This document shows, piece by piece, positions 50,998-63,367 of a DNA stretch of 64,000 nt. Origin of the DNA: Druceiella hillmani. Taxonomy: Eukaryota; Arthropoda; Insecta; Lepidoptera; Hepialidae. How positions within the stretch are numbered: position 1 is the first letter of the stretch; the number at the start of each line of letters is the position of its first letter. The stretch covers positions 6,345,501 through 6,409,500 of the forward strand of contig JAYKKI010000003.1 of assembly GCA_039881145.1 (NCBI GenBank), written 5' to 3'. Position numbers and translations under genes: made by a program. The notes under the pieces are model-generated. The model made no database searches. It worked only from the letters and a program-made list of their open reading frames with translations, and was not told where the DNA came from.

Positions 50998-51665
50998 CTC
51001 GAAAATCATCCTCTAAAGGTGTGAAAAGAGATGGAAAAATTGTATGGAAAAAATATTTCTATTGCAAATTTTCACGTAGAAATTGGTATTAATACTCTTT
51101 AATACCAATAATAAAACAAATATTTCAGGATTATTCGAGATTCAACCCTTAAGAGGATGAAAATGGGTTGCTAAATTCGTACGAAAAATAAATATTTTTA
51201 TAGTAATTTTTACTTAAAACTTGGTATCAATGATCTTTAACAAAAATAATGTAATAAATACTAAAGCATTTTTCGAGATTCAACACCTAAAGGGGTGAGA
51301 AGAGTGGCTAAATTTGTATGAAAAAAATGTTTCATATATGTTTTAATTAAAACTTGGGGTTTGTGCTCATCATCACATAAAATTAAACAGTTATTTCAGC
51401 AGTTTCCGAGTTTCATCTTCGGAGGTGGTGAAAAGGAAGTGGCTAAATTTGTATTAACAAAATATTTTTATGATAATTTTTACTTAAAACTTGCTATTGC
51501 TCTTCAATACAAATAATGAAACATATATTAAAGACTTTTTCGAGATTCACCTCCGGAAGGGTGAAAAGTGGTGGCTAAATTTGTGCGCGAAGATATTTCT
51601 ATTGTAAATTATTATTTAAACATGGTATTAATGCTCCTCAACATAAATCATGAAACACTCATTTC
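50998..51665 (+). repeat. Diverged tandem repeat, ~124-143 bp unit, five copies
   Basis: Units begin with (T)CGAGATTCA-like sequence at about 50999, 51135, 51273, 51416 and 51540. Each continues with an AAGGGGTGA-like block, GTGGCTAAATTTGTA and TTTTTACTTAAAACTTGGTAT. It fills part of the interval where lectin C should have exon 4. Confidence 0.8.
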
Positions 51666-51870
51666 AACATCACGTTGGAAATTACTTATTGTGAGAGAAC
51701 AGGAAGAACTGAAATTAGGAGGTGTACCAAATTTTCCTATGTAGCTCGTCATTTCATGAAGTAAATAGCGTTAGGATGTAAAGAGGCAAATGATGGTTAG
51801 TTGATATTTACGGATATCATCTCAATTCACAAATTTCATCAATTAAATTTATTCTGGCCACACTTGCTAT

Positions 51871-52022
51871 CTTAGTGCAAGCGTGACAAGAATAATAAAT
51901 ATTGCTGTATCGCTATTATTATTTCACTCTTGCCTATTATTCCATTCTTAGTGCAAGCGTGACAAGAATAATAAATATTGCTGTATCGCTATTATTATTT
52001 CACTCTTGCCTATTATTCCATT
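51871..52022 (+). repeat. Exact tandem duplication, 2 x 76 bp
   Basis: The unit starting CTTAGTGCAAGCGTGACAAG at 51871 repeats from 51947 with no visible difference. It must be very recent, or else it is an assembly or slippage artefact. Confidence 0.92.
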
Positions 52023-52609
52023 TCAAAGTTTCATGTTATAATTAATTGTTTTATCATTAATTACATTTTTTCCCTGTTCATTCATAGCTGCGTAATTAAA
52101 ATATATTTGTATAGTCTAGGGACATACATACATTTCTATAAAATAAGGCCGTGACAACCGACTACTATTTATTATGAGTTGCAAATTCATATTAAACGAT
52201 ACCCAAGTAAAAATAAATCAATTAAGACAAGCTTATGAGGACCATTTGTAGTATGTTAGTGACATATTTATTTAATACAAGGTCATTACTTTTGCAGTGC
52301 ACGATTTCAAATAAACTTGTATACTTTTTCGTAATATATTGAGTAAATAATAATTACCGAAAATTATCTTTTAGGTGAACCGCTTTCCGAAACGGGTTAT
52401 GAAGAATGGAGGCCTGGACAGCCAGACAATGCAAAGTACAGTGAAGATTGCGGGACTATGTTACGAAACGGATTTTACAATGATGTTAATTGTTGGGTTA
52501 AGTTAATGTTCTTTTGTGAGCACGAAATTGGAGACAATATTTTAGATATATTTTCAAGGTATGGAGCTGATAAACCAGATATTCAATAAGCATATTTGAA
52601 AATAAAGTT

Positions 52610-54375
52610 AAATGAAGATTTGATAATAATATTTTATTTATTTCCTCCGCAGTTGATGCAAATTAAATGTTTGCTTATCACAACCACATGACTTGAAATA
52701 GAAATGATTCCATATATAAAATTATAGAAATTAATAAACTAAACATGGCATAAATGTAAATCCAATTTCAATAATTTTTTCACTCTTTTAAACCACGCAA
52801 CGACTAGACGATTTTAGTTTAGATTAGAAAACGTCACTAGTCAAGTAAAACTTAAACTGCACAAACGTACGATTACGGTGTCTGAAAGAAAATTATATAC
52901 TTTATATAGTTGATAAAATATTTATTACGATTTAACTTTCTTTTAAGTAAATAAAAAAGTTTTTCAGACTCTAAAGTTTTCAGACCTAAAATGTACCAAA
53001 GAATAAAAAAAGCAGATGTATAAGGGTTTGGAGTGAAGTGCGACTGAGGGAAATTCAAAATAAAACAAGTTTGAGCAGTTTTATAAATTTTTTTGTCGAA
53101 AGCCATAAAATGGAACAATTGTATAATTTTTTTAAAGTTTTGTTATGGACAGTGACACCTAGCTTATGAAAGTTGATGGAAGTTAATCTTTGGCATCCTG
53201 TTTAATTTGTCCAGATTAAATGGAAAATAGCAGTTGTAAGCTACGTCAATGATAAAATGACTAAAAACAGTGAACGTTTTTATTATGTTTTGTGCTACGA
53301 ACTATACTTACTTATCTCTCTCAGTATGGAAATATTCATTAAATAATGCTTCCAATTATTCACACAATTTTATATATCATTATGAAGAAAGGTAAACAAA
53401 TATCGTTCCTTAAACAGCCGATATCTATAAGGCAAATAAACGTCAACTGATGGAGAATTTTCAGAAATTTTAAAATCATTAGTCGGTAATAGATAAGGAA
53501 TAGAATATTACTAAAATAAGCTATAAAGTTCGGAAGTACTATAATTGAACCAATTTTCGAACTGATTTTTATTAAGTGAAAAATAAGGTGGTTCCTAAAA
53601 TACCCTTTTTTAATTCGTGTATGAATTTATGTGTTATTTATTTATTTATATACTTTAATGTATACAGTATGTACATATGGCTGAACTATTGCTACGAACG
53701 CAATCTCTTACAGACAACCAGAACACAATTGAGGTGTGTGATGAGCAACTAAGATAGAACCCGCATCTTCGGGTGCGTCGTGCTATGGAAGCTTATATCA
53801 AAGGATTATGCTTGTAATAAATCCAACATACCACGGCAATGACCGTTTTAGTTTTACAATAGAAATTTTTTTAGATAAATTAGCAACAAAATCCATATCT
53901 TGCTAAAAAGTAACAGTGAGTAATAATAAAACAAAGATAGTAATAGTTTACTTGAGAACTATAAAAAATATTAATAAATAAATTCCAAGTTCTCTCTAAT
54001 AGTTTTTTCAGATTGATTATCATATACACTCTGCTTGTAGCTGTTATAATTTTATTTGTTATCGTCACCCGTTTTAACAACTTAGAATGACATATAAACT
54101 ATAAAAAAATAAAACAAAATATCACAAAATATAAAAATGACAAAAATTGCATTTAGAATCTCGGAGTCTGAGTACGGTCCTCTTTCTGATTTAGTTTATT
54201 TGAATTCGTATGTAATCAATATAACAATTAAATACAGAATAATTTAATATATATGCAAAAACATGTGAGATATATGAAATAAATAAATAATATCGAGTTG
54301 AAATGCTGGCATCATCATTAGCTACCAGAATTTTTTGCATAGAAGTTTTAATCCATGTTCCTACCACATCTTACG
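52610..54375. other. Intergenic, nothing recognised
   Basis: AT-rich spacer after lectin C. No lectin exon, transposon domain or RNA gene was seen. Confidence 0.5.
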
Positions 54376-54412
54376 TGTATGTCAGTTTCCCTTAAACTCT
54401 CGTCCTGGCAAG

Positions 54413-54461
54413 ATGTTTAGCATTCTATTAGTGGTATCGGTCTACATACTAGCTGTTAAAG
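54413..54461 (+). other. Solitary lectin-type signal-peptide exon
   Basis: ATG at 54413 opens MFSILLVVSVYILAVK and reaches a GT donor (GTACTT at 54462) after 49 nt, phase 1. This has the same length and phase as lectin D exon 1 (49 nt). A TCAGTTT initiator-like motif starts at 54382, 31 nt before the ATG. No lectin exon 2 follows before 56511, so it is either the relic of a lost lectin copy or an alternative first exon of lectin D. Confidence 0.55.
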
Positions 54462-56505
54462 GTACTTATTTAAAACGATTTACTTTTTATCGCAATTTTC
54501 CTATAATAACATGCAGAAGTTTTATCCGACGTAAAATTGTAGAGTTCTACTAAGCTAAAACTATTGTCACAGAATTTTACTAGTCATTGAAATGAGCACT
54601 TGTGAAAAGTATATTAATAACTTATTTTTTGATACATTTTTTATATAAAACTATAAATATATATAAATTTTGTATATCATAGAGAATTTGGCAGAAAATA
54701 TTGATGCGAATATATATTTCACTATTATATTCACATGGATAAAAAATTAGATATGGTATACTATTGAATTTGGAAGTAGAACTGGGAAGGAATGCATTAA
54801 ATAAATCACAAATCCAATACACAATGTGAGATTACACCTAATAAGTTTTATTCTAAATTATTAAGGCATTGTTTTTAATGTTTCGTAATAAAACTTCTTT
54901 TCAGTCATTTTAGTTGTATATCTATTCGTTTGAATGTCATAGGTTTCTATTTATTAAAATAAAAACCATATAAATTTACAAACTTTGTCACTGTTTTCCT
55001 TTCAATTGAAAATATTATTCAAATGTTTAATTGCAATCTTCATTGTACAAATTTTGTTGGAATTTTGTTTTTGGAGGACGTCGTGTAGATAAAATTGGTT
55101 AAAAACGGTCTTGTTTATGTGACAAATAAGCGAATGTCTTGCAAACGTCATTAACAATAGAACATAAAGAAACTTAAATTTTTTATTTTCTTTTCTCCCA
55201 TTTAAATTATCGCAAATATAAAGTTTCAAAGTGAATACCTTACTGGATTTTTGTTAGTAGGTCTATTCTGTACAGTGTTCAGTCGACAACGTATAAAAAG
55301 CAAATAATGAGAGTCTTGATTATTTTCATTCTTGTGTTTTGGTTTATATTATTCATATGATTTTTCCCTGGTTTATATTCTTACTATTATAAATATTATC
55401 TCCCTTATTATGTTATTAAAATTGTCATTGGAATCATTTCTTTATATATTAATAATAAAAATGCGAAGTGCTGACCATGCAATGTTCCGGAAATCAATCA
55501 ATCGATCGTACTGTGAAATGTTACATTATAACTTTTTTGAAAAAAAATGCTTGCAGAATCGACAAAAATATTTTATATCATAAAAAGTCAGAACTCTGTA
55601 ACTATTATTGATGTGAGGGTAATTAAATATTTAAAAATAATAAAATTAATTTTGATACCCATTGGTGAAATTTATGCCACTTATTCAAATATCTGCATAA
55701 AGTAATAGAATATAAAATTTAATGTCTTTGTTTTTGTAACATTCATTAAAAGTAAATTCAAATACTATCTAATTTCTATTATAACAACCTACATAATTTA
55801 ATTTTATTCAATAATTAACATAATATAGTTTACCTTCTTCAATTTTTCATTTTTTAAAAGAGTGATAATATGAAACAATTATTAGTATTTAACATTAAAC
55901 ATTTCTTTTAATTATTTTAAGTGTTCGTTTATCAAACATTTTATATTTGTTTCAAACAAAATGGATTGTGCTACTAAGTGCAGTCAGTACATGGTATTTA
56001 GAAATGAATAATTATATATAGATATATGGAATATGTATATAGAAATTTGATGTATACTGAACCAATGTGTATAATGGCAAGAATGGTTCCAAAACTTTTC
56101 TTTGGAAAATCTGAAAAAAAGAAAGTTAAAATAATTTAGAGACTAGAAAAAAATAGAAATAGTAAAACTGACGAAGCAGATAGATGATTATAAAAGAAGT
56201 AGCAGAAATTTAGAAATATATATTGAATTTGCCCATGTTTACGCCAATGCGTCATTTGCTTGGGCCAAAAATATTTTATTTCCTACTTTTTGTGCTGCAA
56301 ATAAATATAATACCAAAATTACATATATACTTCCTACTACAACGAGATGATAGCCGTAATTGCAATGAATTAAAACGGTGTTCAGTAAAAAAAAATCGGT
56401 GTGCGTGTAACTCAAGCATCACACAAGTCCGACGCGCGGATCGTACAGGTTTCATGGGCTATTAGTATCGTCTCTATGTTTAGTAATTCACGAACACTCG
56501 CACTG
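54462..56505. other. Sequence between the solitary exon and lectin D exon 1
   Basis: AT-rich with no recognisable exon. The 80-codon frame at 56223-56465 has no family signature. Confidence 0.45.
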
Positions 56506-56510
56506 TGAAG

Positions 56511-59500
56511 ATGTTCATAATTTTGTTGATAACATGGTGCTGCATTCTCTTTATTTCAAGTAAGTTCTAAAAAGCATTTTGTTTTAAATTAAATTCACAA
56601 TGCATTTCGCTGCTTGATACTATGAAAGAAAAGTTATGTTAATTTTTTGGCATTTTTAAATGTTTATTCTAATTGGCGTACAAAACCATATTTTACGCTA
56701 TCCATTTTAATTAGCTTCCCGTACGGATTAATATCAATAATATCGGTAATTGTGAATTTTGTTTGTTTGCTTAGATAATATTTGTTAGTTATAATTTTAT
56801 TTAACACATTATGGAAGAAAAAATTGTATAAATTATACTGTTTTCCAATTTTATGAGTCTGTAATATATGTACATAAAGAATTAAATCTTAAATAACTTT
56901 TATTAGCTTCGCTTATTTGTTTCTTCTTTTGCATCAAAATCCGCAATTGATTAATTCTCCACCCGATTCAACATAATTATTTAACTTGAAATTTGATACG
57001 TATATGTATATAGTTCGCGTGATGTCCGCGAACACAATTTGACACATTCATGTAATAAACAATCAAGATGGCGGCATAAAGTTTGCAGTTTGATTTGTTA
57101 AAAATCCGCAGTTAAGATTTTTAAAGCCGAAAATTAGGTTTTTTCTCAAAATTTTAAAAGCAAAATCCCGGTCTATCATGTCGGAAAAATTACGTATTTT
57201 TTTAATGCCATTCAAAATTAGTTTATTGCTTTTAAAAATTTCAAGAACTTTCCAATATATGAAATTATAAATTTTAAGTCAAAACTGTAAAGCCGAGTAA
57301 GTAGATGTAATCTGCCTCCAAAAGAAGTCCCATAAATAAACTGGCTTTTTGGTATTATTAATGATCAAAAAGTATGACAAGTTTTTTGAACTGAAATTGA
57401 AAAATCTTTGTTCAATGTTTCCTGTATCTCGAGATGAAAAATAATTTATGTTGATATTTATATACCAATCATCACCTTTAACAAAGATTGTATAAAATTT
57501 GAATTGGAGATTTTGCAACTTAGATGACGAGTAATGTGTTTCAAGTTAGTTTTTACTCATCTTTTTTTGTTTCATTATTTTTATTGCACGAACTTAATGT
57601 ACATGAGCTTTACATTACACTCTCACAATAAAAATAGCATATCAAAAAAAAAGAAGGTGTATATTATACTAAAATACAATACCATTATTTTTTCTCGTTG
57701 ATCTGACCTAACCCAATAAAGAACTTGAGTGAAACAAATTTTTTTATACGTGGGGACTTTGCAGTAAACTATTTATTTTTTTCTTAAATAAATATACGAG
57801 TAAATAGTTTTTTTTGGAGAACTGTCAACATCATAAAACTTTGCAAGTAAAAATCTATTAGAATGGACTTTTTGTCATTTTTTTTACATTCAGACATCAA
57901 TTTTCGTCAAATTGTACTACTATTGGATCACTTAGTCGTTCGTCCGCCTGTCCGTCTACCTGTCTGTCTTTCAAAAGCCCTTTTCTCAGAAACCACTTGA
58001 GATCAAGTTGAAATTAATATGCTGAGACCTGCAAGCTTACTTTACTCCAATTTCATTATTTTTGTTTTACACTACAAAAAGATATGGTCCGTCAAAACGT
58101 ATTTTAATTCAACTAATAACTATTTACTAGTCATCTTCTTACTTACTGATTATTCAAACTTATAGGGTACTTCCGGTCGACCCATAATCTTGAAAGTCGC
58201 CATAATTGGAGGTCTTAGGGCAAAAGTAAATGAATAAATCAAGAACTCAATAACATATTTTAAACTTCAATTAAATGCTTATAAGTAGTTTATTTTACGC
58301 CCATGAAAGGTATAGGATATTTACGTTGCAAAAAAATAATATTTGTGAACAGTTAGAATTATTTTGTACTCTTAAATGCTTAAATGTGTGTAAGAGCCTG
58401 AATGTGTATGGAACCCTTGCAGTACGAGTTCTACTCGTGCTTGACAGTTTTTTTATTCATATTGCCTACTGTTTATCAAAAATGTAATCAACACTGAGAA
58501 TTAAAAAGTTTTAAAATAAAAACATTTGACAAATGAAATGTGCTCGTTCTATATGTAATTTAGTTTTCTTTTGAGAAAAAAAACCTTATTACTGAAACAA
58601 ATGTTTAAATTCACTCGTTTAAGTAATCGGGAATATTTATTTCATAAATAGAATTTTATGACCTCAATGAAAAAAATGTCTCAATTTATCGAAAACTACT
58701 GCAAATTATGTAAAATTTAGAATATTTACGTAAAGTTAATTATGCCTCAATTTTTAGCAACATGAAATGAAACATTCATTACCACATTGTCTACATGAAT
58801 TTGGCTGCAATATTAACACATACGGGTTTTTATTTCTTTTAATTTGAAAGCAAATTTGATTATTTGAAAAATATGTACCTTTAATGATAAGCCAAGTTGG
58901 AATGATTTAAGAAAAATACGCCTCATGCATTTAGTGGTTTTACACTTTGAAGAAAATTTGGAAAAGTGTTTGAAATTACGTCAAACACATTTCTTGGCTA
59001 ACTTAGTAACAATACTACATTTTAAAATAATTGCCGTCAGTTATCACGTCTTATGGTGTCATTACTCAATAAAGTGTGATAACAAATATTTTGGAATAAA
59101 TGTTATAAAGTTAACTTTTATGCAAACAATAACCACAATGAAATCAATAGAATCAGTCGGAAGATAAAGTAGTAAAACATATCTAGGATTATCTTGAATA
59201 AATATTTAATAAAATTTAATGTTTCAGCTGCAGCTACCGTCGAAAAAACTGATCCCTTCTTTCGGTCAGATTACAAATATATAGCTTCACAATCCGCATT
59301 CTACAAAATTCACAAAATACCAAAAACATGGTCTGATGCTCTTGCAATGTGCCAGTATGAAGGGGCGACTTTGGTTGTCCCGACTTCCACAATGGAACTC
59401 AAAATCCTTAAAGAAATAATTGACAGTAATTTAACTAATGATTCAATAGCTGTATATACTGGAATTAATGACATTCTCATGGAAGGAACCTTTGCAACCA

Positions 59501-59593
59501 TCACTGGTTAGTATTCCTGTATTAAAGCATACACCAATCCACGTTGCAAACTGATAATACATTTTAGGAATTTTTTGAGATATTGAGCATTAC

Positions 59594-59655
<62 letters not shown>

Positions 59656-60062
59656 TAGCGTGACCCGTGCGAAGTCTTCGCATTATTATTTATTCCATTA
59701 TGAAGCTCAGATGAAAGATCAAACAAATACTAAAATTGACATATAGAGGCGCAAGTATCAAAAGCATTGAGCTAAAGCGCTACTTTATTTATACGTGAGT
59801 TGATTTGAAATTAAACAAAAATTTTACCGACCGTCAATCATATTGTCGTTGAGCCGTTAGATGGCAGCATTGCTGTTTTGTGTATATAATTTTAATAATT
59901 AATTAATTTGCAAAAACAATAGCAATAATACATTTTTTAGTTGTGGATGCCGGTAGAGCAAGCAATTATCTATAAAATGATATATAATTTATGTGGATTA
60001 GTTGTGAGGTTTTTTCTAAAAAGGGAGAGTAACATCTTAAAACCTTAGCGTATTAATATATA

Positions 60063-60107
<45 letters not shown>

Positions 60108-61449
60108 CGTATTTGTGTGTGTATATAACGTAATATAATTTTAAAAACATTCAATAATTATATCATTAATAAAATAAAGATGGCTTTAATCGTCAAATTA
60201 CCGATTTTAAGGTATTTTTCGCATCCACAATTTTATTAAGACGCTTCGAAATCAGCGTTTTGTCAAAGAGTGTTAAATAATTTATAGAGTGTTAAATAAT
60301 ATTGCTATAAATAGCACCATAGATGAGTTACTGTATTAAAAATACTCATTTGCACTTGTCTGGTTTTTGGGGAAAAAGAAGCAACTCAAATATCATTAAA
60401 TTATTTTTGAATTTTCTTTTTATATTTTAAAAATTTACCCCTTTTTATATTGACTCTCAATTACTAAAGTCAAACTTCGGTCTAAATAGCACTTTTATTA
60501 TATTATGTAACTTGATGCGATGAGGTCATATTAAATACTTAGTCATCTGGATTATGTCATAATGTTCTCTTTTTTTTATAAGAAAAAAATTTCATAAATT
60601 TACTAATTTATTAAAATTTCTTAATTAAATTAAAATGCTTAATGTAGGATTCAGTTAAAACTTTCAACTTTTGTCATATTTCATAAAAAAATTATGGAAC
60701 ATCACAAAAAATTCATAATTCTCCTTCAGAAAGAGCATGTTTATACTTTTTATAATTGACAGGTAGTGAAATAACAAATATATTCGAAAATTGGGCCCCA
60801 GACAGACCGAACGAAGATGGCGCTAAATCGGATTGTGTAGCCATGAGGAGAAATATGCAGTACTCTGACGTCGCTTGCGGCAGAAAGTTTCCATATATCT
60901 GCAAGAAGGACTTTTCAAATCCGACGTTTAATGAAATCTGCCAAACCTACGACACAAGTACTTTTCTTTAGTTTTCTTTATTTAAGTGTAAAACTTACTA
61001 CTACACGTTTATTTAAAATGTCTTTCAAGCTATGTTAGATGGCAATTTTAATGTTTAACCCTCTTGTGCCTGGAAATGCATCTTAGCTTACATTTTTAAA
61101 TTTAATAAAACTACAACACTAATGCAAAGTATATAAGTATAACTTCATGCTACTTTTTTATGTGATTGTAAAACGTATGCGATCTTATCAGAAGAGAAAT
61201 ACTATTTGCTATTAAATAAGTTTTGTGATCAACAGAAACATTTTTGAAAAAAGCTTCCTTTTGCTCAAATAACTTACATTTCCATGCAAATTAAAACAGG
61301 TGTAAAGAATAAGAACAATAGTTTACATACTCTACAACCAAATAAATGAAAATAATGAATTCTTACAGGTATAAAATATTAGAGGAATAATTTTGTTACA
61401 AGGCGTTTTTAAATTTTATTTTGAATCTCTCATCATTAATATACGTTCG

Positions 61450-61511
<62 letters not shown>

Positions 61512-63160
61512 TATATACATACATATATGTATATTTTTCTGATTCCAGTAACAGTATGCTAATCCTATTTTATTGCTGTATCCGTTTACTTTTATTTTTA
61601 TGTGAAAATTATAAGAATTGCCGCTTTACTGTGGCGTATGAAAAATTCATTAAACCCCATTATTTTCAATACTGTTGGCTGTAAGTGTAAAATTCGAGTA
61701 AATCAGTCAGTTATTCTTTAAAATGCTTACGGGTATTCTTTAATATATTTTAAGTTAATGATTTTGATTTTATACTTTGCATTGGTAATTTTCACTTTGC
61801 AAATAAACATTTTCCAACTAGACTTCCGTGCAAAGCAGGATGTTCGCCCTTTTTATTTCTAAACGCCCTAGTTATACAAAATTAATACCCAACATTAAAT
61901 TTCACTTCGAAAATAATTCATATTTTGTTTTGTTATAAAGTTATAACAATGCTTCTTGTATACTTTACAGAATATTTTGCAGACGCTACTGGAAACACTT
62001 GTTATAAACTTCATTTAGCAGCCAAGGTTTGGTCAGAAGCATATAAAATATGCCGTGCAGAAGAAGGATATCTTGCCATTCTCAACAGTGCAGAGGAAGC
62101 AAAGTTGTTAAGTGAAAAGTTAGCTGAATTTCCAAAGGATAAAATTAAGGGTAACTTTGGCAAAGATGATGTTTTCATGGGTTTTCATGACAAATTTATA
62201 GAAGGTGAATTCGTCACTATTTACGGTAAGTTTATAAAGACAGTATCCTTTATGTTACAAATAAATTCCTCCAATTATCTTTAAAAACCTTTTGAAAGAT
62301 ATTAATTATATTATAATCAATTGGTTATTTTAGTGAAAATGATATCGTTTATGGCAATTCTAAACTTATCGATTATTCGTGGAATATTTACATGAAGCGC
62401 TGAAAATATTTTTACCATAAAAATATAAGAGACCCGTTGTTTGGTTAATACTGGATTAATTATTTATATATGTATTTTTAATATATGTTTATATAACTGT
62501 GTATATATATAGGTACATGATATATTTTTTCAGAGCGCTTTCTAATTTAGACATTAATATTTCGTATATGAACTGTACAAAAAACACATGTTTTAAATCT
62601 TGAATTTATTCTATTATTACTTTGTTTTTCTTTCAATATGCTCTTAAGCCTAAGCATTTCAAATTGTACGTAATAAAAAACATTCAGATTTCAAATTTTT
62701 AGTCAAAAGGCGCTAGACCTATAAGCAAGTATCTAAATTTAAAAATGTATTTAAATTTTATAATTTCTTTCATATTTTATCTTTTTCTGATCCGAGCGAA
62801 ATTTATGTCTCTTTTGATTTTATATTACCATTGTACTGGTCTTTTATTTTTAAGTTTCTTTCTGTAAATATTAGTGGAATTTACTTTCTATGGAAGTTTA
62901 CTATCAATATTGCTTTCCTAAATATCTTTAAATACGCAAGAATCCTCCTCCTCATAGGTCAACCGCTCGCCGAAACTGGCTACGATGAGTGGAGTCCCGG
63001 TCAGCCTGATGACGCAAGATCGAATGAAGATTGCGGATCTTTCAACCGAAATGGTCTTCTGAATGACCTGGATTGTCATGCAAAGAGAATGTTTTTCTGT
63101 GAACGTGAAACGAATGCAAATACCTTCAGTTTAGACGTGAGATTTCAAGACGATCAGTGA
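56511..63160 (+). CDS. Lectin D: secreted dual-CRD C-type lectin
   Basis: Five exons give 326 residues: 56511-56559 (signal peptide MFIILLITWCCILFIS), 59228-59506, 60763-60957, 61971-62225 and 62958-63160, all introns phase 1. CRD1 (exons 2-3) begins FYKIHK, so the N-terminal cysteine of lectins A and B (DCLYK) is absent. The sugar-site triplet is RPN (124-126) with SD in place of ND, which argues against normal calcium-dependent binding there. CRD2 (exons 4-5) begins NTCYKLH and has QPD (275-277), E in NEDC and ND in LLNDLDC, a complete galactose-type site. For exon 4 the acceptor at 61971 keeps the 11-codon spacing to the first cysteine found in A and B; a second AG at 61981-61982 is possible. 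The acceptor of exon 2 also has an in-frame alternative 6 nt downstream. A 13-residue C-terminal extension follows CRD2. No clear TATA box precedes exon 1. AATAAA is at 63362. Confidence 0.9.
57890..58060 (-). repeat. Decayed dispersed repeat in intron 1 of lectin D
   Basis: GTCGTTCGTCCGCCTGTCCGTC-type sequence followed by TTTTCTCAGAAACCACTTGA is the reverse counterpart of the ACAGAC...GAGAAA repeat at 23700-23980. Confidence 0.5.
59603..59654. repeat. TA microsatellite in intron 2 of lectin D
   Basis: A pure TA tract directly touching the start of the dispersed repeat copy at 59655. Confidence 0.9.
59655..60067 (+). repeat. ~410-bp dispersed repeat, copy 2 (intron 2 of lectin D)
   Basis: Near-identical to 50049-50457. 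It is flanked on both sides by TA/TG microsatellite (59603-59654 and about 60064-60123), whereas copy 1 has a GAT tract only on its 3' side. Confidence 0.88.
61453..61508. repeat. TA microsatellite in intron 3 of lectin D
   Basis: A (TA)n tract of about 50 bp. Frames through it are low-complexity artefacts. Confidence 0.9.
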
Positions 63161-63367
63161 AATTCAGTTAATCTTTACAAAAATGCAAAAAAATGGTAAC
63201 CTACTGTTTGTTGAGACTTTCTATTAAATTAAGGACAAAATTAATGTTAGTCTGTTTGTCTTTTAATGTTTTTTTAGATTTAACATATAAATTATTAAAC
63301 ATTTAGAATTTTTTAGAAATTTTCCTACACATGACTTTCCATTCCTATATATTGAAAGAAAAATAAA

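Larger units (their letters stand above)
46167..52589 (+). pseudogene. Lectin C: dual-CRD C-type lectin, disrupted
   Basis: Exons 1 (46167-46218, signal peptide MFRIALVLLSYCFPVSI), 2 (48027-48314), 3 (50628-50792) and 5 (52375-52589) are present with phase-1 GT-AG ends. Three defects are visible. Exon 3 is 165 nt instead of 195 in lectin D; the in-frame loss removes the loop with the third core cysteine. A TAG at 50777-50779 stands where lectins A, B and D read CAA, before an otherwise usable donor (GTAAGA at 50793). No counterpart of the 255-nt exon 4 can be found between 50793 and 52374, which is filled by repeats. If still transcribed, translation would stop after 163 residues, giving a secreted one-CRD product with KPN in place of EPN. 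Exon 5 still has QPD, SEDC and NDVNC, and AATAAA follows at 52601. I call it a pseudogene; a truncated functional lectin is less likely. Confidence 0.82.

Noticed and set aside
50793..52374. A hidden exon 4 of lectin C
   Set aside because: I looked for the CYK-W-EA-C-EG pattern with flanking phase-1 splice sites and found none; only repeats are present.
56223..56465. 80-codon frame before lectin D
   Set aside because: Ends just before the lectin D leader exon, has no family signature and low-complexity composition.
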